Shown here: positions 37,854-47,546 of the stretch, one piece after another
Layout of the letters: the number at the start of each line of letters is the position of its first letter
Position numbering within the stretch: position 1 is the first letter of the stretch
From: Chitinophagales bacterium
GTDB lineage: Bacteria; Bacteroidota; Bacteroidia; Chitinophagales; UBA10324
Reading direction: 5' to 3'
Length of the DNA stretch: 64,000 nt
NCBI GenBank assembly: GCA_013816805.1
Contig: JACDDS010000006.1
Location: forward strand, 149,407 to 213,406
Translations under genes and position numbers: made by a program
Notes under the pieces: generated by a model
Databases searched by the model: none
Told to the model about the DNA's origin: nothing
The model's input: only the letters and a program-made list of their open reading frames with translations

Positions 37854-38199
37854 ATTTTATTTTTTTGGGTTTATGCTTACTAATCTTATTAGGGCGGGAC
37901 AAATGCTGCTCGAGTGCATCCATCTTATTTGTCCAAAAGCTTCTGTATTGTTCGACCCATTTCGAAACCTTATTTAATTCATTAAGCCGTGCTTCGCAAT
38001 GTCTTTCCCTTCCTTGTTGCCGGATAACTACTAAACCGCATTCTGATAAAATCTTAATATGCTTTGAAATAGCAGGTCTGCTAACTTTAAAGTTTCCTGA
38101 TATGGCATTCAGGTTTAAAGGCTGTCTGAACAACAGATTAATGATTTCCCTTCTTGTAGGATCTGATATGGCCCGGAAAACATCTCTTTTATTTGTCAT
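37816..38199 (-). CDS. ArsR-type winged-helix repressor (paired with AHSA1 gene)
   Basis: 127 aa from ATG 38199. [53 protein letters not shown] is a complete ArsR winged helix. There is no CXC metal site, so it is not a classical metalloid sensor. It overlaps the AHSA1 gene and has two inverted repeats directly upstream. It is paralogous in sequence and layout to the module at 42778. Confidence 0.9.
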   Translation of the reverse strand: MTNKRDVFRAISDPTRREIINLLFRQPLNLNAISGNFKVSRPAISKHIKILSECGLVVIRQQGRERHCEARLNELNKVSKWVEQYRSFWTNKMDALEQHLSRPNKISKHKPKKIKYERQSHRNRKSI

Positions 38200-38210
38200 T
38201 GCCAACTTAT

Positions 38211-38252
38211 GTAACCACCCGGTTACAAATGTATGTGTAACAGTTCAGTTAC
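38211..38252. promoter_or_regulatory. Two GTAAC-N6-GTTAC operator-like inverted repeats
   Basis: Perfect inverted repeats with 5-bp arms and 6-bp spacers at 38211-38226 and 38237-38252, start points 26 bp apart. They lie 11 bp upstream of the ArsR start. The same architecture occurs upstream of the ArsR gene at 42778, which supports an autoregulatory role. Confidence 0.65.
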
Positions 38253-38379
38253 GCAAATCTTACTTTGAAATAAAAAGGAAGAAAATAAATATAAATTGAA
38301 GATGCTAAATACGTAATCCTGGTATTTTATGTCCAGGTAAATATTTTACTTAGACAGTTACTGTTTATGAAATGGCTTA

Positions 38380-39462
38380 TTAGCTGCCATGCATTGCTTT
38401 CAATTTTCGCATTAATAACCTAACACCTGTTATTGAATTTTCTGTAGCCGAGTTTGTGAATATGATATATCCAGTGTACTTTTTTCTATCTATAGAAACA
38501 GAGCTGAAATAGGTTCCGGCTGAGCCCGAATGCGCAGAAAACTCTTTTCCATTTTCATAAATATTAGCCCAGCCAATTGAATAATTTTCTATGCCTTTAT
38601 GAAGAAACTGATATGTAGCGGCATTGAGATAATTACTTTTTCCCATTAACCCATTAATATTAAGCTGAATAAACTTAATATAATCCGTAAGTGTAATGTT
38701 TATATCCCCTGCAGGTTCCGCATAATCCAAATGATAATCAGTGGTGCTAGGAACAGGGACCAGCTTATTGTTTTCAAAAGCATGCCCCCATGTGCCTTTC
38801 TTTAATTGATTGTCAGGCCACGAAAGCTGAACATCAATATTTAAATCTTTATTGAATACTTTTGAGACCAATTCTTCCCAGCTTTCTGAAGTCACTTTTT
38901 CCACCATTAATGCGGCCAGCGTATAGCCTGCATTTGAATACGTATACTTAAGACTGGAATCAATAGTTGCAGGTTTTAATGTCAGAACATATTTACCAAA
39001 CGCTGTTCTTTTTTGCTGGTTCGTTCCGTTAAATATAGGTATGGAATCATCTTCTTCATCTTCGGTAAATGGTTGAATTCGGGCTCTGTGTGATAAAAGG
39101 TCTTTTAGCGTAATGGCATAGTAAGCGGGGTTTGATTCTTTTTTCCATTGCGGAAATAAATCAAAGAACTTCGTATTCCACTGCAACTCATTTTCTTCTA
39201 CATGTTTTGCAATCATGAAAGCAGTCATCGCTTTGGTGTTCGAGCCAATATGAAAACGATCTGAAATGGCTGCTGTATCATTCAGATCAACAGAATGATA
39301 ACCGGAAAATGCCATTTCTAAAATGGAATCGCCTGTAATAACTGCATATGCCAGTTCAGGAATTCCATTAGCTCTGCGTACAGAATCTGCATATTTGCTA
39401 TTGTTTTGTGCTGAAACAAAGACAGCGGTTGCAATCTGGAAAATTATTAAAATTTTTCTCAT
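38380..39462 (-). CDS. Serine beta-lactamase-like hydrolase, exported
   Basis: 360 aa. A signal peptide ends at about residue 18 (VSAQ). The class C/AmpH fold motifs are present: SNTK at 74-77 (nucleophile S74), YSNAGY (YxN) and HSGSAG in the third motif position. Family members hydrolyse D-amino acid peptides or esters; true beta-lactamase activity cannot be inferred. Confidence 0.9.
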   Translation of the reverse strand: MRKILIIFQIATAVFVSAQNNSKYADSVRRANGIPELAYAVITGDSILEMAFSGYHSVDLNDTAAISDRFHIGSNTKAMTAFMIAKHVEENELQWNTKFFDLFPQWKKESNPAYYAITLKDLLSHRARIQPFTEDEEDDSIPIFNGTNQQKRTAFGKYVLTLKPATIDSSLKYTYSNAGYTLAALMVEKVTSESWEELVSKVFNKDLNIDVQLSWPDNQLKKGTWGHAFENNKLVPVPSTTDYHLDYAEPAGDINITLTDYIKFIQLNINGLMGKSNYLNAATYQFLHKGIENYSIGWANIYENGKEFSAHSGSAGTYFSSVSIDRKKYTGYIIFTNSATENSITGVRLLMRKLKAMHGS

Positions 39463-39592
39463 TGTTGCTATTTACTGCTCATAATCCATGCAATCAGCAG
39501 GCACTGAAACTATTCATACTTCGGCTTTTATGAACGAAGAGGATAATTATTTCAGCCACAATATTAATTCACTGTTTTAACAAGCTATCTAT

Positions 39593-40274
39593 TTAGAATT
39601 CTATATTTTTTAACAATTGTCTTATTGTAGCTAAGTGTGATAATAGAATAATGGGTACTATGCAGCAGGGTAACCAGACAAAAGGAAAATATAAAATTGC
39701 AATATTTGGCTGGCTGAAAGCAAGCTTTTGAAATGGAAAGGGTGCAGATAGCATTGCAATAGCAACAATATTTATCAATAGTCCCAAACAAATAATATTC
39801 CAACTCAGTATAAAACTTCCTGCTTAATTTTCTCCTGATGAAACTGAAATAAAATACAAAAGGCGCTGACAATCCGGAGAGAATGTCAAAATTTCTTCCG
39901 TCGAAAGTCATCAGCTGAGGAATAACTTTGTTAGCTAATAACAGGAAAAGTATCAGTTCTACTGCTACCCTGATGGTATGAAGAAGCGTTAACGTTTTTA
40001 TGTTCAACTGATCAATGTATTTTCTGCCACCTTTTGCAAAAAACAATATTGCGATAAATAGCAACGGCGGCAAAACCAACAGGAGAATTCTGGGCGGAAA
40101 AGTTTTAGTATTTGTGTAAAAACCAGATAGCCCAATAAACAGTTGCACTATCAGCCATGACCCTAAAATGACTAAAGTTGTGTTAGAATAATCAGCTGCC
40201 CTGCAAAATAACCATACCGATACCAATGTGGTTAAACCAAAGATGAAACTTATGTATAATGGTAAGTTTTCCAT
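39593..40274 (-). pseudogene. Polytopic membrane protein gene, disrupted by 1-bp frameshift
   Basis: From ATG 40274 the frame encodes membrane helices (MENLPLYISFIFGLTTLVSVWLF to FVFYFSFIRRKLSRKF). One extra T in the TTTT run near 39817 shifts it. The true continuation, ILSWNIICLGLLINIVAIAMLSAPFPFQKLAF to HLATIRQLLKN, lies in the next frame and ends at 39593. The composite of about 226 aa is a 6-7-helix protein of a Bacteroidota family of unknown function. A single indel could also be a sequencing error. Confidence 0.7.
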
Positions 40275-40415
40275 TGCAATTTTATTATTGAGAAAGTAAG
40301 CCACCTTTTGTCGCAATTCACCTTCTTATTGTCGCTTCTTGCACCTGCACATTAAAGATACCGTCTGTATTTTTGTGGTTAATTAACTCTTCATTTATTT
40401 TCAAAATATAAGATT

Positions 40416-40838
40416 ATGTCAACATTAAAATTCTCCATTACTATCAATGCTGCCCGAGCGAAGGTTTGGGAAAAGCTATGGAACGATGACAGCTATAGAA
40501 AATGGACTGCAGCATTCGCCGAAGGTTCCTATGCACAAAGTGATTGGAAAGAAGGAGGTAAAATTTTATTTCTTTCTCCTGATGGTAGTGGCATGTTCGG
40601 TATTATTGAGAAGAAGATACCCAATGAACAGATGATATTCAGGCAGCTGGGCGAAGTTAAGAATGGGATTGAAGAACCAAAATACTGGGGTGCCGCAACC
40701 GAAAGCTACTATTTGGAGGAAACAAATGGAGTTACCCGATTAAATGTAGAGATGGTGTTTATCGACGAGTTTGCGCAATATTTAAGTAAGGTTTTTCCAA
40801 AGGCTTTGGAAGTGCTGAAACAGATTTCCGAAGAATAA
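40416..40838 (+). CDS. AHSA1/SRPBCC domain protein
   Basis: 140 aa. LKFSITINAARAKVWEKLWNDDSYRKWTAAFAEGSYAQSDWKEGGKILFLSP is the family N-terminus, and the last helix (FPKALEVLKQISEE) closes the ligand cavity. It stands alone between minus-strand genes. It is the second of four SRPBCC genes in 10 kb. Confidence 0.88.
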   Translation: MSTLKFSITINAARAKVWEKLWNDDSYRKWTAAFAEGSYAQSDWKEGGKILFLSPDGSGMFGIIEKKIPNEQMIFRQLGEVKNGIEEPKYWGAATESYYLEETNGVTRLNVEMVFIDEFAQYLSKVFPKALEVLKQISEE

Positions 40839-41073
40839 AAAATATAAAATTTATAATCAATACGATACATATTTTCGGCTTAGAAAGCGCTCAACTTATA
40901 TTGTCTTGATTTTAGCTGACAAAACAACCTCAATAAGTTCATATAATTGCAAGCATTCGATTCTCTAAAAGGAATAAATGATGCACAGTGTTATTAAGAT
41001 AATCGAATTTTTAGAAAGCTTATTACCATTTTAAGCGGGTTGAAATAAGTGTTTTGTATTTGAGTAATTAGTT

Positions 41074-41889
41074 TTAACCTGGCTCTGCCAGAAATTCTTT
41101 AATCAGTAAGGCTGTTAGTTCCACTATTTTACTGCCTTCCTTTGCGGTTGTCACTTCACCAATACAGGCACCATGCTCCCCCGGGAGTATTACTAATGCG
41201 GCATTTGGCAATAGCCGGAACATTTCAACTGCATGTTCTGATCTCACCACATCACGATCGCCAAGTATCAAAAAGGTTTTAGCCTTTATTAAACGGAGGT
41301 CTTCATCTGTCCAATCTGTAAATTGCAGCATTCTTTTCCGGTCCCTGTCAAACATTACCTGCAGGTGTTCTTTATTATCGGCCACTTTTAAGTACCCCGT
41401 TTTTAGGGGTTCGGGCATATTGTCCAGCGTAGCTTGCTGAAGCCCTTCAAAAAAACCTGGTATTAATCCATCTCTTTTGTAAAACGATGAAGCGATAATC
41501 AATTTGTTTACCAGTTCAGGTTGCCTGATAGCAATTTGCATTGCTGTATTTCCACCATTGCTAAAGCCCAAAAAATCAGCTTTACTAATCTTGAGAAAGG
41601 TAAGCAAGCCGGCAACATCATCGGCGTCTTGTTCAAATGAAGAATCACCGTCTCTGTCATCAGTGCGCCCATGAGCTTGTAGTTCAATAGCAATAGTTTT
41701 AACATACTGCGCAAGTAATGGGAGTATGTTTGCAAAGGTAGTTTCAATGGTAGAACCCCCGCCATGAATCAAAACCAGAGGTATGCCTTCAGTTATTGCC
41801 TTGCCTGAAGGTTCATGAACTTCGTAATACATTTTTAGACCATTTACAGGTGCATAGCCTTTGTTATCAATCATGCCATCTTGTTTCAT
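41074..41889 (-). CDS. Alpha/beta hydrolase
   Basis: 271 aa. The oxyanion segment LVLIHGGGSTIETTF, nucleophile elbow GFSNGG (S110), acid in ILGDRDVVRSEHA and the His in LPGEHGACIG are all present. It is a cytosolic esterase/hydrolase; substrate unknown. A second ATG 15 bp downstream (MIDNKGY) is an equally possible start. Confidence 0.9.
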   Translation of the reverse strand: MKQDGMIDNKGYAPVNGLKMYYEVHEPSGKAITEGIPLVLIHGGGSTIETTFANILPLLAQYVKTIAIELQAHGRTDDRDGDSSFEQDADDVAGLLTFLKISKADFLGFSNGGNTAMQIAIRQPELVNKLIIASSFYKRDGLIPGFFEGLQQATLDNMPEPLKTGYLKVADNKEHLQVMFDRDRKRMLQFTDWTDEDLRLIKAKTFLILGDRDVVRSEHAVEMFRLLPNAALVILPGEHGACIGEVTTAKEGSKIVELTALLIKEFLAEPG

Positions 41890-42058
41890 TTGGAATTAAA
41901 CTTGTTTTTGTTATCAGATATCATTCTGGACTTTTAGCATTGTAATTTTACCATTAGTTTTTTTCAAATAATCCTGGCATCTTTCCATATGATTATTTTC
42001 TACTTACCGACTCTACAATTTTTTGGCAAACAAACATTTTCACTTTTAAAATGCTCTT

Positions 42059-42385
42059 TCATTTGATAATATTGAATGTAATGAGCAGTGTGGTTACAAA
42101 AAGAAAAAACAGCCCTGCAAGAAAAATATAATCTGCTGCTTTTTCGTAATGAATTCCGGGAGCTTTAGGTCTTCGCATATAGAGGAAGGAAAGAACAATA
42201 CTTGCCATAAACATGATAATTGCAATGGTAATTAGTTCATCGATAATACTGGTCTCTGATAGATTAAGAACTTTTAAAGAGGTTAGGACAATAAAGCAAA
42301 GCCCCAATAGATTTGATGATGTATTAAGAATATAAGGTGTATTATCCTTCTTTTCTTTTTTAGCTCTTTCGATATCTTCTTCCAT
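42059..42385 (-). CDS. Small three-helix membrane protein
   Basis: 108 aa: a charged N-terminus (MEEDIERAKKEKKDN) then three hydrophobic helices (about 26-40, 49-66 and 88-105). No family name is recognised. Coding-like composition and clean TM spacing support it as real. Confidence 0.65.
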   Translation of the reverse strand: MEEDIERAKKEKKDNTPYILNTSSNLLGLCFIVLTSLKVLNLSETSIIDELITIAIIMFMASIVLSFLYMRRPKAPGIHYEKAADYIFLAGLFFLFVTTLLITFNIIK

Positions 42386-42717
42386 GCATTAAAATTAAAT
42401 AAGTAAAAACAGATTAAATTATTGGAGACCAGCAATAGGGCTATTATCAGGAATAAGTTTTGAAATGGGCTTTCCTCTATCAACCTTCCCAAAGGCATTT
42501 ATCTTATAACAAGTAGATCGGGGGAGAATATTGTAAATTTTAAGATTTTTTCTTAAGGAATTGCCTCTCAATATTTTCTGATTTTCCGAAAATATAATAG
42601 TATCCCTGAATACTATTCTGCGTTGTTTATTTCCAAAGCTTTTGCAAAGATAAAGTCATGCCGTTATTTCAGCAGTTCGTGGTTATGTTAATGTTGCCGA
42701 CATTAGAAAAAACTTGC
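42386..42717. other. Intergenic stretch upstream of an ArsR operator region
   Basis: 332 bp without a supported gene; AT-rich. It presumably contains the start of the minus-strand gene at 42385 and, at its right end, the promoter for the ArsR-AHSA1 module. Confidence 0.4.
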
Positions 42718-42759
42718 GCAACCGATTAATTGCCCATATATTTGCAACCGGCTAGTTGC
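42718..42759. promoter_or_regulatory. Two GCAAC-N6-(G/A)TTGC operator-like inverted repeats
   Basis: Sites lie at 42718-42733 (one mismatch) and 42744-42759 (perfect), with start points 26 bp apart, 18 bp upstream of the ArsR ATG. Relative to the operators at 38211-38252 the geometry is identical and each half-site differs by one base (GCAAC instead of GTAAC). Confidence 0.65.
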
Positions 42760-42777
42760 CGATTAAGTGATAACGTA

Positions 42778-43095
42778 ATGAGACGAGATGTATTTCAGGC
42801 GATTTCTGATCCCACGCGCAGGTCAATTCTTAGTTTGTTAGCCACACAGGCAATGACACCAAATGCAATTGCCGGGCATTTTCACAGCACCAGGCAAGCC
42901 ATATCCAAGCATATCAAAATTTTAGCCGAGTGCCATCTGGTGAAACAGAAACCATCCGGAAGGGAAATATATTATCATTTCAATCCAAAAAAAATGAAAG
43001 AAATTGACAAATGGCTGGAACCCTTCCGTGCCAGTTGGGAAGACCCTTTTAATCAATTGGATACTGTATTGAAAAATCTAAAACAAAAAAAATAA
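42778..43095 (+). CDS. ArsR-type winged-helix repressor (second module)
   Basis: 105 aa from ATG 42778, chosen because an earlier in-frame start at 42730 lies inside the operators. [54 protein letters not shown] is a full ArsR winged helix, close to the repressor at 37816. The stop TAATG overlaps the ATG of the next gene. Confidence 0.92.
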   Translation: MRRDVFQAISDPTRRSILSLLATQAMTPNAIAGHFHSTRQAISKHIKILAECHLVKQKPSGREIYYHFNPKKMKEIDKWLEPFRASWEDPFNQLDTVLKNLKQKK

Positions 43096-43585
43096 TGAAG
43101 AAACAACAGACAAGCATCGTTAAAGATGCAGCCAACAGAAAAATTGTTGTAGTAAGGGAATTTGATGCCCCTCTTCCCCAGGTATGGGAAGCCTGGACAG
43201 ATAAAGATATATTGGATTTATGGTGGGCACCTAAATCATGGAAGGCAGAAACAAAATCAATGGATTTTTGGGAAGGTGGTGTTTGGCTCTATAGTATGGT
43301 AAGTCTGGATGGTGCGGAGTCTTATTGCCGTGCGGATTTCAAAGCCATCGTTCCTTATAAAAGCTATATTGGCGATGAAGGCTTCTGTGACAAAAACGGA
43401 ACATTACGAACGATTTTCCGCCTATGCACTGGAGAAGTGAATTCAGCCCAACGGATACCGGAACAAAGGTGAAGGTTGAAATCACCTTCGACTCGGAAGA
43501 GGACATGCAAAAAATTATTGAATCAGGGTTTGAGGCAGGCTTTACAGCGGCTCATGGTAACCTTGATGAATTTTTAAATAAATGA
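43095..43585 (+). pseudogene. AHSA1/SRPBCC gene broken by a frameshift
   Basis: The N-terminal frame reads IVVVREFDAPLPQVWEAWTDKDILDLWWAPKSWKAETKSMDFWEGGVW and ends early. A 1-bp shift near 43410 restores DFPPMHWRSEFSPTDTGTKVKVEITFDSEEDMQKIIESGF to a stop at 43583-43585. Together they make a normal SRPBCC protein of about 163 aa. The start is coupled to the ArsR stop. It is either a recent loss or a sequencing error. Confidence 0.85.
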
Positions 43586-43701
43586 TGGAGCATGCATCGT
43601 CTTCTTTTCATGAAGACGATGCACCAAAATCAGGCACTGTTAAAATTAAGCGAGCAGCACCAAAAATTTTCGAGGTCTCTAAATGGTTTTGCTTGCAGTG
43701 G

Positions 43702-44295
43702 TTAATGGAATTTTTCTTCTCTAGAAAGCATTTCCAGGATTGCTTTCAACCTTTTTTCTCTTGTTTCAGGTTTTTTGGCTGTTTGCAAACGAAAAGAAAT
43801 TGCATACTTGTTTGCCTTATTTAATGTTTTAAAAAATGTATTAGCCTTTTTATTTCTCGAAAGTATTTTCATAAAATCTTCCGGAATTTGCATTTGACTT
43901 GAACCGTCATATGCATTTGCCCACCTTCCGTCAATTTTCGCTTTTTCTACCTCTGCCACACCTGAGGGTTTCATCTTACCAAGTGATGTTAAACGCTCAA
44001 TATGGTCTGTATTCCTTTTTGACCAGATACTTTTTGGTCTGCGCGGAGTAAATTTTTGAATCCAGGACTTATCATCATACTTATTAGCTTGTCCATCTAT
44101 CCAGCCGTAACAGAGCGCTTCGTCCAGAGCTTCCTTGTATGTAATTGCTTTTTCTCCTGAAGCTTTTTTAAAAAACCTTAACCAAATACCGTTGTACTTG
44201 TCATAGTTTTTAGCAAGCCACTTATCGAAAGCATTGCGAGTTTTGAAAGATAGAACCGGCAGTTCTTTCTTATCAGGAGTTTCAGACAGCTGCAT
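43702..44295 (-). CDS. YdeI/OmpD-associated family protein
   Basis: 197 aa. SFKTRNAFDKWLAKNYDKYNGIWLRFFKK, ITYKEALDEALCYGWIDGQANKYDD, FTPRRPKSIWSKRN and the C-terminal basic helix are YdeI signatures. It is a stress/bacteriocin-tolerance-type cytosolic family with no known reaction. A TATCTTTG -7 box lies upstream. Confidence 0.92.
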   Translation of the reverse strand: MQLSETPDKKELPVLSFKTRNAFDKWLAKNYDKYNGIWLRFFKKASGEKAITYKEALDEALCYGWIDGQANKYDDKSWIQKFTPRRPKSIWSKRNTDHIERLTSLGKMKPSGVAEVEKAKIDGRWANAYDGSSQMQIPEDFMKILSRNKKANTFFKTLNKANKYAISFRLQTAKKPETREKRLKAILEMLSREEKFH

Positions 44296-44320
44296 AATGT
44301 AAAGTGCGTTTTGATCTTTG

Positions 44321-44328
44321 CAAAGATA
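44321..44328 (-). promoter_or_regulatory. -7 promoter box of the YdeI gene
   Basis: Minus-strand TATCTTTG, 25 nt upstream of the ATG, matches the Bacteroidota -7 box. No clear -33 TTTG was seen at the expected distance. Confidence 0.45.
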
Positions 44329-44396
44329 TTAGCTCCCTTAAGACTAACGATTCCTACACTCTAAATGCGGCATTCCTGCTCACAATAGCCGGTATG

Positions 44397-44942
44397 TTAA
44401 CGGTTGGCATTCTTAACCAGGTCTTTAAATGCATTTATAAATTTTAGTAAGTCATCTTTAACTTTACTATCCTTAATTTTTCCGGCTGCATCTATCTTCC
44501 CTTTTATTCCCTGTATCAGTATGGTGGTTTCATTTGTAAAATTTGCCATTACGGTTTTCATTATCAATTGCAGTTCTTCATGGCCTTTTTGCCCATGGGC
44601 TGAAGCGGTGATAAGCCCGGTTGGCTTATCGCTGAACACGGTAGCTGCAACACACCATTCAATTGCATTTTTTAGTCCGCTCGGAATGCTGAACACATAT
44701 TCCGGAGTACAGATAATTATTCCATCCGCTTTTTCAATATCCTCTCTTAATTGAATAATTAGCTTTGGCGGATTGTTTAATGATAGGTCCGGATCAAAAT
44801 GAGGAAGCCTTTTTAAATCATTGAAAATGGTCAGGTTGAAATTGGCTTGTGTGAGCTCAGATAAATTATTGATGAGCTTTTGATTTGCTGAGTTTTTCTG
44901 CGCACTCCCGATAATTGTAAAAATGTTTTTCTTTTCGGTCAT
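44397..44942 (-). CDS. NADPH-dependent FMN reductase family protein
   Basis: 181 aa, flavodoxin-like. FTIIGSAQKNSANQKLI is the FMN phosphate loop, and ADGIIICTPEYVFSIPSGLKNAIEWCV is the hallmark PEY...SIP..LKNAIEW block. It reduces quinones, azo or nitro compounds with NAD(P)H. Confidence 0.92.
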   Translation of the reverse strand: MTEKKNIFTIIGSAQKNSANQKLINNLSELTQANFNLTIFNDLKRLPHFDPDLSLNNPPKLIIQLREDIEKADGIIICTPEYVFSIPSGLKNAIEWCVAATVFSDKPTGLITASAHGQKGHEELQLIMKTVMANFTNETTILIQGIKGKIDAAGKIKDSKVKDDLLKFINAFKDLVKNANR

Positions 44943-44991
44943 CTTCTGTTAATCAAACATGCAGTTGTTCATCATTGCACATTCCGTTTTA

Positions 44992-45486
44992 CTATATGTT
45001 TTTATTACCTCCGTTTTTATCAGCCTGAAGGAGTATTTTTTTTATCAGTACAATCTGCCCTAAATGGTAGTGGGTGTGCTCAATAATTCCGTGAATATTC
45101 TGATAGTAATTACCGTATTTTTCATCCGCCACGTTTTCCCAAAGCTTGTTTTCCGGCAGTTGTTCCACCAGGCCAGCAAAGTTTTCAGCATCAGCCCAAG
45201 TCCTGGCAAGCAATTTCTCCCAGTCTTCCCCGGATCCCACTATTTGATGGTTAAAGCTGTACTTATCGCTGGCTTCGAGTGGATTTCCCTGTAATACTTT
45301 CAGGAGTGCACTCACGTAATAATTCATGTGATAAACCAGCGCAGCAATGGTGTTAAAAGAATACACCTTAGTGGTGGCCTGTTGCCAGGTTACGTCTGCT
45401 AAATGTTCTTTAACATGTGACCAGGTCCAGTTTTTTCCAAAATAAGCTTCTCTGAATTGCCTGGCTATTTGTGATGTCAAATTCAT
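44992..45486 (-). CDS. DinB/DUF1572-like four-helix protein
   Basis: 164 aa. A DinB-type bundle is suggested by ALVYHMNYYVSALLKVL (first His) and IHGIIEHTHYHLGQIVLIKKI (His pair of the metal triad). DinB-like proteins bind a divalent metal and often act as bacillithiol/thiol-dependent transferases. Cytosolic, function unassigned. Confidence 0.88.
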   Translation of the reverse strand: MNLTSQIARQFREAYFGKNWTWSHVKEHLADVTWQQATTKVYSFNTIAALVYHMNYYVSALLKVLQGNPLEASDKYSFNHQIVGSGEDWEKLLARTWADAENFAGLVEQLPENKLWENVADEKYGNYYQNIHGIIEHTHYHLGQIVLIKKILLQADKNGGNKNI

Positions 45487-45672
45487 AGTTTGTTCCTCCT
45501 TTTTTGTCTGTAAGCCTAATGATAAGGTTCCCAGCTTTCACGTTAATGTATTATTTGCAATAGCAAAATTAAGCAGCTATTGAATTCTCTTTTTTTTTCC
45601 TCTTTAACATAAAGCAAGCAAAATAAAAGTATGATTTTTTGTTATGGATTGACATTCATGGATTTTTCTGAA

Positions 45673-46809
45673 TTAAAAATTGTGGTTTCCTGCTTTTAAT
45701 TTTTCGAAATCGTGAAAATAATTACTGTGGTCAAAATATTTAATGGATTCCCGCGCGTTTTTTGAGAAGTATTTATACTCATTATTGCTCATATAGTAAA
45801 ACTGATAAATTCTTTCTCTGAATTCAGTGAAATCAGAACAGAAATATCCGTTTTTACCGTCTACAATTACCCTATTGTTTTCCGGAAGGTTGGTGCTTAA
45901 CACCGGAACTCCGTTATTCAAATATTGCTTTGCCTTAATTCCTGATTTCGATATTTGAATTGGGTTATCTGATAAAGTGGCAATACCAATATCGAAAGAA
46001 ACAATTCGATCTTGAATCTCTTTTTCGGCATTCCAATTAATGCTCTCAGGTATTTCAATTTCAATATTGGAATTTTCTTTAAAATAATCATAAATGAAAT
46101 TAATATCTGCTTTTTTAAGTACTCCTATAAAAACTATCTTAAATTTAAAAGAGACGCGCTTCAAGGCAGGAAAGACATATTTAAGCAGGCTGTCTTTATG
46201 GCCCCATGCAAACCCACCAATCCATCCTATAGTAAAAAGAGAATTTTTATTTTTTTTAAAAATTCCCAAATCGACTACCGGGGAAGTAACGTAAGTAATA
46301 TTAGGATTAAACTGTTTTAAATGACGGGAAATTTCTATGCTGCCTGCTGCTATTTTTTCACAATTTTTTACGAAAAAGTATAAAATATCCGGAGAGTGCT
46401 CCAGGTAATCTGCATCATCAAGATCATATACCGTTTCCTGCCTTTGAAATATCACCAGGATTTTTAAAAGATTAGCATAGATAAATTTCGACTGGACTCT
46501 TTGAATAACTATTATTGAATTCGGCTTTCTGAAAAAAAGAGCTGAAAAATAAGCTCTGAGGAATAGATAAATCCTCTTTACAGAATAACCAGGTATCACT
46601 AAATAAGAACTTACATTTAATTTATCTTTAAAATATTCCAGAGGATATTTTGCGCGGTATCGTACACTGGGAGAGTCGAGATTGTAGTAGGCGAACCAAT
46701 AAATAAACTCTATACTCTTGTTACTCATCGATGCTTCTTTATTTCTCTCCCTGAAGAAGCGGCTGTTAGCTGCTCCTCCTTTTGCTTTTTCATTACTGTC
46801 GGCTTTCAT
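45673..46809 (-). CDS. GT4-like glycosyltransferase
   Basis: 378 aa from ATG 46809; an internal ATG at 46728 (MSNKSIEF) may be the true start because the first 27 residues are low-complexity. The second half resembles GT-B enzymes: FTIGWIGGFAWGHKDSLLKYV, then FDIGIATLSDNPIQISKSGIKAKQYLNNGVPVLSTNLPENNRVI with the nucleotide-sugar-binding loop. Probably polysaccharide or surface-glycan synthesis. It stands alone rather than in a glycan cluster. Confidence 0.75.
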   Translation of the reverse strand: MKADSNEKAKGGAANSRFFRERNKEASMSNKSIEFIYWFAYYNLDSPSVRYRAKYPLEYFKDKLNVSSYLVIPGYSVKRIYLFLRAYFSALFFRKPNSIIVIQRVQSKFIYANLLKILVIFQRQETVYDLDDADYLEHSPDILYFFVKNCEKIAAGSIEISRHLKQFNPNITYVTSPVVDLGIFKKNKNSLFTIGWIGGFAWGHKDSLLKYVFPALKRVSFKFKIVFIGVLKKADINFIYDYFKENSNIEIEIPESINWNAEKEIQDRIVSFDIGIATLSDNPIQISKSGIKAKQYLNNGVPVLSTNLPENNRVIVDGKNGYFCSDFTEFRERIYQFYYMSNNEYKYFSKNARESIKYFDHSNYFHDFEKLKAGNHNF

Positions 46810-46835
46810 CTGCAGAAAAGCGACTGCTATGCTTA

Positions 46836-47261
46836 CTAATTCGTTTCCGCATATTTTTTAAAGTTATCTAAAATAGCCTGCCACCCATTCCGCTGCATTT
46901 CAATTGAATTTTCGTTTTCTGCTTCAAATGTTTCAGTCACCTTTGTTCCGGTGCCATTATTTATAAAGTTGATTTGCACTTTTCTTCCATCGTCCAGGGC
47001 GAAAGTGATCAGGTGATTTGTTATGATTTCATCATAAATTCCTCCAAAGTCAAAGCCGAAGCTGCCGTCTTTGGCCTCCATCCGAGCGACAAACTTTCCG
47101 CCTTGGCGTAAATCATTTTCAGCTTTTGGTGTATGCCAGTCGTCTGAGGCGCTATTCCATTTTGTGATGTGCTCCGGAGTAGTCCAGAATTTCCAAACTT
47201 TTTCTATAGGTGCTTTCACTATAGTTTCCACCGTGATTGTTGCAGTGTTTCCTGTTACCAT
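46836..47261 (-). CDS. AHSA1/SRPBCC domain protein
   Basis: 141 aa. ITVETIVKAPIEKVWKFWTTPEHITKWNSASDDWHTPKAENDLRQGGKFVARMEAKDGSFGFDFGGIYDEI is a complete family N-terminal half; the C-terminal helix is NGWQAILDNFKKYAE. It starts 9 nt after the stop of a truncated acetyltransferase relic. Confidence 0.92.
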   Translation of the reverse strand: MVTGNTATITVETIVKAPIEKVWKFWTTPEHITKWNSASDDWHTPKAENDLRQGGKFVARMEAKDGSFGFDFGGIYDEIITNHLITFALDDGRKVQINFINNGTGTKVTETFEAENENSIEMQRNGWQAILDNFKKYAETN

Positions 47262-47270
47262 TTGGGTTAT

Positions 47271-47483
47271 TTACGGTTTAATTTTGTGATTGATTTTTTT
47301 CCTCAATTGTCTTATCATCGGCAGATAATTAGTGCTTCCGATATCCCTTTTCAATAGTTTTTGAAGATAAATTTCTGCAGGCATTTTGAAATTTTTCATT
47401 TCAAAAACATCTTCAAAGAGCCTGATAAGTTCCTGAAACCTAACACAATCATTATGGTTTAATTTTACAATTTGAATATCCAT
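47271..47483 (-). pseudogene. Truncated GNAT, aminoglycoside 3-N-acetyltransferase-I-like
   Basis: 70 codons. The first 45 (CVRFQELIRLFEDVFEMKNFKMPAEIYLQKLL) match the N-terminus of AAC(3)-I-type GNAT proteins, which are about 150 aa. The sequence then runs into unrelated residues and stops. The acetyl-CoA-binding core is missing, so it is non-functional. Confidence 0.65.
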
Positions 47484-47546
47484 GACAGTAAAGTATTGAT
47501 AACTATTGTGGTGTTTTAGTGGGGTTAATATTTGTTGTAATTAATG

